Assembly (NCBI GenBank): GCA_023441145.1
Contig: JAEZQN010000158.1
Location: 1-8,500 of the forward strand
Reading direction: 5' to 3'
Length of the DNA stretch: 8,500 nt
DNA from: Bacillota bacterium
Lineage (GTDB): Bacteria > Bacillota > Clostridia > Lachnospirales > Lachnospiraceae
The notes under the pieces were generated by a model. That model was given only the letters and a program-made list of their open reading frames with translations. It ran no database searches and was not told the origin of the DNA. Both the position numbers and the translations under genes were made by a program. Of the stretch, positions 6,247 through 8,500 are shown piece by piece. Every line of letters begins with the position of its first letter. The stretch's first letter is position 1.

Positions 6247-7146
6247 TTATGCAATATGATTCGTAAGATACTCTAACCATTTTACGCAAGCATCTTTCGT
6301 TAGATGTACTCCATCTACTGCAGAGTCCTCTGGAAGATAGGTACCAGACTTTGTGACTGCCTCTTGAACATTTAAGTAGTTAACGCCTAAGTCCTTAGTC
6401 ATCGCTAAGATTGTTTTATTGAACTTTTTAATATTAGTTAAATTATAGATGTTACTGCTGTCAGATTTAGTCTTTGTAACTGGAATTATAGATTGTACAT
6501 AGATTTCAGCATCCGGCTGGATTTCTTTTATGTACTTAATTAATTCCTCATACTTATCCTTGAATGTGGAAGTGTATGGCCAACCTAATTCATTTACGCC
6601 GAACATAACAAATACCTTCTTATACTTCCCTTCTTTTAAAGCATCAAGAATGGTACCCTTTTCCCCATTTTTAAGCTTTATAACTTTCTCCGTCATAGCT
6701 GTTGAAACCGTTAATCCCCGATGGGTGATAAACCTAGCAGTGGAAAGATTAGTTTTTATCTGCAATCCTTCTGTTCTAGAATCCCCAATAAATACACTGT
6801 CTGCAAATAATTCTTTTGCAGTGGCCTTATCAGAAGAAGGATTTGTGGAAGGGCTAGGTGTTACTGTTACAGTAGGTGACGATGAGGGAGGAGTAGAGGG
6901 CGCTTGTGTTGGCGTAATAGTTGGTATCATTGAGGGTGCCTGTGTAACAGAAGGTGCCATAGATGGTAAAGTAGTGGTTGCTGGACCTTGTACCATACCA
7001 GTTTTAATGACCTCTTTTGTTTGTGATTTGCTATCTGTATTTATCTTTACTATAACGATACAGACACAAACAATCAACATCTCCAAGATAACCATACAGG
7101 TTAAAATTACTTCCTTTTTAAGTCGTTTCTGATTGTTTTCTTCCAT
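6247..7146 (-). CDS. Membrane-anchored SGNH/GDSL-type hydrolase
   Basis: Likely an extracytoplasmic esterase or lipase-like hydrolase tethered to the cell surface. An ATG at 7158 gives 303 residues, but the ATG at 7146 (299 residues) is preceded by GGAGAG at a usable distance whereas 7158 has no proper site, so 7146 is preferred. In 303-residue numbering: a basic N-terminus, one hydrophobic anchor (17-38), a Thr/Pro/Ser-rich linker (about 57-110, with repeated APS/TPT units), then the catalytic domain. Block I is GDSR (125-128, nucleophile Ser127), the oxyanion Gly may be Gly148, block III reads GVNE (187-190), and block V is DGVH (282-285, Asp282/His285). The linker resembles wall-spanning stalks of surface enzymes. 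Substrate is unknown; acetyl groups on wall or extracellular polysaccharide are plausible. It sits 128 bp downstream of the importer permease with its own candidate promoter. Confidence 0.88.
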   Translation of the reverse strand: MEENNQKRLKKEVILTCMVILEMLIVCVCIVIVKINTDSKSQTKEVIKTGMVQGPATTTLPSMAPSVTQAPSMIPTITPTQAPSTPPSSSPTVTVTPSPSTNPSSDKATAKELFADSVFIGDSRTEGLQIKTNLSTARFITHRGLTVSTAMTEKVIKLKNGEKGTILDALKEGKYKKVFVMFGVNELGWPYTSTFKDKYEELIKYIKEIQPDAEIYVQSIIPVTKTKSDSSNIYNLTNIKKFNKTILAMTKDLGVNYLNVQEAVTKSGTYLPEDSAVDGVHLTKDACVKWLEYLTNHIA

Positions 7147-7166
7147 AGTGCTCTCCATCCCGCTAA

Positions 7167-7196
7167 CGATATTACTCGATATAAATCGATACTATG
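7167..7196. repeat. Three CGATA repeats at exact 10-bp spacing
   Basis: CGATATTACT (7167-7176), CGATATAAAT (7177-7186) and CGATACTATG (7187-7196) lie between the hydrolase's candidate promoter and its start codon. The 10-bp period puts every CGATA on the same face of the DNA helix. TCGAT/ATCGA (7176-7180 with 7185-7189) also forms a small dyad. This may be a protein-binding array or coincidence. Confidence 0.4.
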
Positions 7197-7214
7197 GATA
7201 TTGTACTACATAAG

Positions 7215-7243
7215 TAGATTTAAATTGTTACAAATCTATTATA
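7215..7243 (-). promoter_or_regulatory. Candidate hydrolase promoter with overlapping operator-like palindrome
   Basis: On the minus strand a perfect TATAAT (7243 to 7238) is followed at once by a palindrome with 7-bp arms TAGATTT (7238-7232) and AAATCTA (7221-7215) around a 10-bp spacer. The predicted start would fall inside the palindrome, the classic place for a repressor. The -35 region (around 7261-7266, TATTTA) is poor. An alternative -10, TACAAT (7205 to 7200), also lacks a good -35. The palindrome could also be a weak terminator for the upstream importer operon, but no T-run follows. Confidence 0.45.
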
Positions 7244-7274
7244 TTTCATTACGAAGATACTAAATATGATAAAG

Positions 7275-8222
7275 TTACCGTTCTTCTCTGAAATAGCTTA
7301 GACCACAAGAAGCAGGTTGAGAGCTTTCTTTGGACTTTTTCATAGAAGTAAAGATTAATACAACGATAGTTAAGAGGAATGGTAGCATTTTATAAAAGGC
7401 AGTTGGAATAGCAATAATCTCTTTTGGTGCATAAAGCATAATGACACTAAAGGCACCGAATACGAAGGAGCCAAGAATGGCTTTTAAAGGACTCCATGCG
7501 GCAAAAATAACAAGGGCCACACTGATCCATCCAATACCATTGACAGAGTTATTGTTCCATACACCCATTCCATTGATTATGGAGATGTAGGCACCACCTA
7601 TTCCACAGATACCGCCACCAAGTAGTACATGTATATACTTTGTTCTTGTAACATTAATGCCAGCTGCATCTGCCGCTGCAGGATTCTCTCCAACGGCTCT
7701 CATATTAAGCCCTGGCTTTGTTTTCTTGATATAAAGTCCAAGAAGCACAGCAACAAGAACGGAGAAGTAAACTAAAATATTGTGAGAAAATAATAGTTCA
7801 CCAACTACTGGAATATCCCCCAGTACAGGAAGAGGCTTTTCTGCTAGAACGTCAATCATATTGTCGGAAAGCTTTGGTGTTACATCGGTTCCAGCAACCA
7901 TACGGTTCCCAAAGAAGTTAGAGAGACCTGTACCGAATATCGTTAAGGTAAGACCAGTAACGTTCTGGTTCGCCATAAAGGTAATGGTTAAGATGGCATA
8001 GATTAAGGCTCCTAGCATACCCATTAGGAAAGCAGCTAGTATGGCAAGAATCAGGTTATCGGTTTTATAAGCTACAAAGAACCCCATAAAGGCACCCATA
8101 CACATCATACCTTCCACACCAAGGTTAAGACTTCCACTCTTTTCTGTTACAATCTCACCACTGGTACCAAAAAGAAGAGGAACACCAGCTTTAATAGAAG
8201 CAAACAGGAAATTTAATAACAT
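7275..8222 (-). CDS. Nucleoside-type ABC importer permease, NupQ-like (BPD_transp_2 family)
   Basis: A 315-residue inner permease of a BMP/PnrA-type ABC importer, expected to pair with a NupP-like partner, an ATPase and a substrate-binding lipoprotein to import nucleosides. Visible features are EIVTEKSGSLNLGVEGMM (23-40), typical of this family's N-terminus, about eight to nine hydrophobic segments, the cytoplasmic coupling segment AVGENPAAADAAGI (176-189), a GGGICGIGGA helix (202-211) and the C-terminal QPASCGLSYFREER tail (302-315). Length is normal. AAAGGAGGAG (8240 to 8231) precedes the ATG by 8 nt and lies inside the end of the upstream permease gene; only 2 nt separate the two genes. 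Specificity for nucleosides is inferred from the subfamily; branched-chain amino acid and sugar permeases share the fold but not the N-terminal motif. No strong terminator follows it. Confidence 0.92.
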   Translation of the reverse strand: MLLNFLFASIKAGVPLLFGTSGEIVTEKSGSLNLGVEGMMCMGAFMGFFVAYKTDNLILAILAAFLMGMLGALIYAILTITFMANQNVTGLTLTIFGTGLSNFFGNRMVAGTDVTPKLSDNMIDVLAEKPLPVLGDIPVVGELLFSHNILVYFSVLVAVLLGLYIKKTKPGLNMRAVGENPAAADAAGINVTRTKYIHVLLGGGICGIGGAYISIINGMGVWNNNSVNGIGWISVALVIFAAWSPLKAILGSFVFGAFSVIMLYAPKEIIAIPTAFYKMLPFLLTIVVLIFTSMKKSKESSQPASCGLSYFREER

Positions 8223-8224
8223 CT

Positions 8225-8500
8225 TTAGTTCTCCTCCTTTCGAACCTTCTTACTAGATTGACGGAAAATAAATTTGTATCTAGTAAAGAAATCACAGGCT
8301 AAAATACAAAATAGTATGATACCTTGTAGGATGTCTGGAACAGAAGAGGAGAAACCATAGCTACTTTCCATAACATTACAACCTTTTTCCAAAATACCAA
8401 ACATAATTGACACAAAGAGGATACCAATTGGGTTTAACCTAGCAAGCCACGCAATGATAATAGCAGTAAAGCCAACACCACTTGCAATACCTTCATCTAA
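8225..8500 (-). CDS. Nucleoside-type ABC importer permease, NupP-like (5' part outside window)
   Basis: The frame is open from base 8500 on the minus strand to the TAA at 8227-8225, giving the last 91 residues of a larger protein; the ATG at 8413 is internal. The segment begins LDEGIASGVGFTAIIIAWLARL and continues with NPIGILFVSIMFGILEKG, then PDILQGIILFCILACDF and a basic tail RQSSKKVRKEEN. This GxGFTAI...AWLARLNPIGI...ILQGIILF pattern is the usual C-terminus of the NupP/YufP-type permease that precedes NupQ in BMP importer operons. Order and 2-nt spacing to the next gene support one operon, with the ATPase and binding-protein genes expected beyond the window. Confidence 0.88.
   Translation of the reverse strand, partial: LDEGIASGVGFTAIIIAWLARLNPIGILFVSIMFGILEKGCNVMESSYGFSSSVPDILQGIILFCILACDFFTRYKFIFRQSSKKVRKEEN

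Noticed and set aside
6530..7132. A 200-codon open frame on the plus strand opposite the SGNH hydrolase
   Set aside because: It lies wholly antisense to a gene with clear catalytic motifs; its openness follows from the Thr/Pro/Ser-rich codons on the other strand. No recognisable domain or ribosome binding site.
8411..8413. ATG as the start of a 62-residue protein
   Set aside because: Translation upstream of it to base 8500 matches the conserved C-terminal region of a NupP-like permease, so it is an internal Met.

Overview
The window looks like an AT-rich chromosomal segment of a low-GC anaerobic Firmicute, most likely a Clostridia member of the Lachnospiraceae / Lachnoclostridium type. The clues are strong purine-rich Shine-Dalgarno sites (GGAGGAG type), a single-chain pyruvate:ferredoxin oxidoreductase, a Crp/Fnr regulator of the kind common in Lachnospiraceae, a BMP-type nucleoside ABC importer, and a short protein resembling the clostridial DUF3787 / CDIF630_02480-like spore-surface family. 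This is inference from gene content; no species is claimed.

Layout, plus strand. Positions 1-459 hold the 3' part of a Crp/Fnr-family regulator. The next gap (460-616) has a perfect consensus vegetative promoter (TTGACA, 17 bp, TATAAT), then six 8-bp tandem units containing a 22-bp palindrome, placed around and just after the predicted transcription start. A sodium:solute symporter (617-2122) follows and ends at a clean intrinsic terminator. A 208-bp gap with a long-range inverted repeat and a possible -10 box leads to a 74-residue small protein (2331-2555). Its stop codon overlaps the ribosome binding site of the 1182-residue pyruvate:ferredoxin oxidoreductase (2567-6115). A very long hairpin (6145-6203) closes this half.

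Layout, minus strand, converging on the plus-strand half. A membrane-anchored SGNH/GDSL-type hydrolase (6247-7146) lies downstream of two permease genes of a BMP/Nup-type nucleoside ABC importer: a complete NupQ-like permease (7275-8222) and the 3' end of a NupP-like permease running off the window (8225-8500). The 128-bp gap before the hydrolase has a TATAAT box directly followed by a 24-bp palindrome, and three CGATA repeats spaced exactly 10 bp apart.

How it fits together. The oxidoreductase is the core of fermentative pyruvate metabolism: pyruvate becomes acetyl-CoA, CO2 and reduced ferredoxin. The symporter and ABC importer bring in organic solutes and nucleosides. The genes are mostly standard housekeeping types. 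The less ordinary features are the small protein tightly joined to the oxidoreductase and the elaborate repeat and palindrome arrays in the control regions. I see no mobile element, CRISPR array, tRNA or rRNA, and no convincing new multi-gene system.
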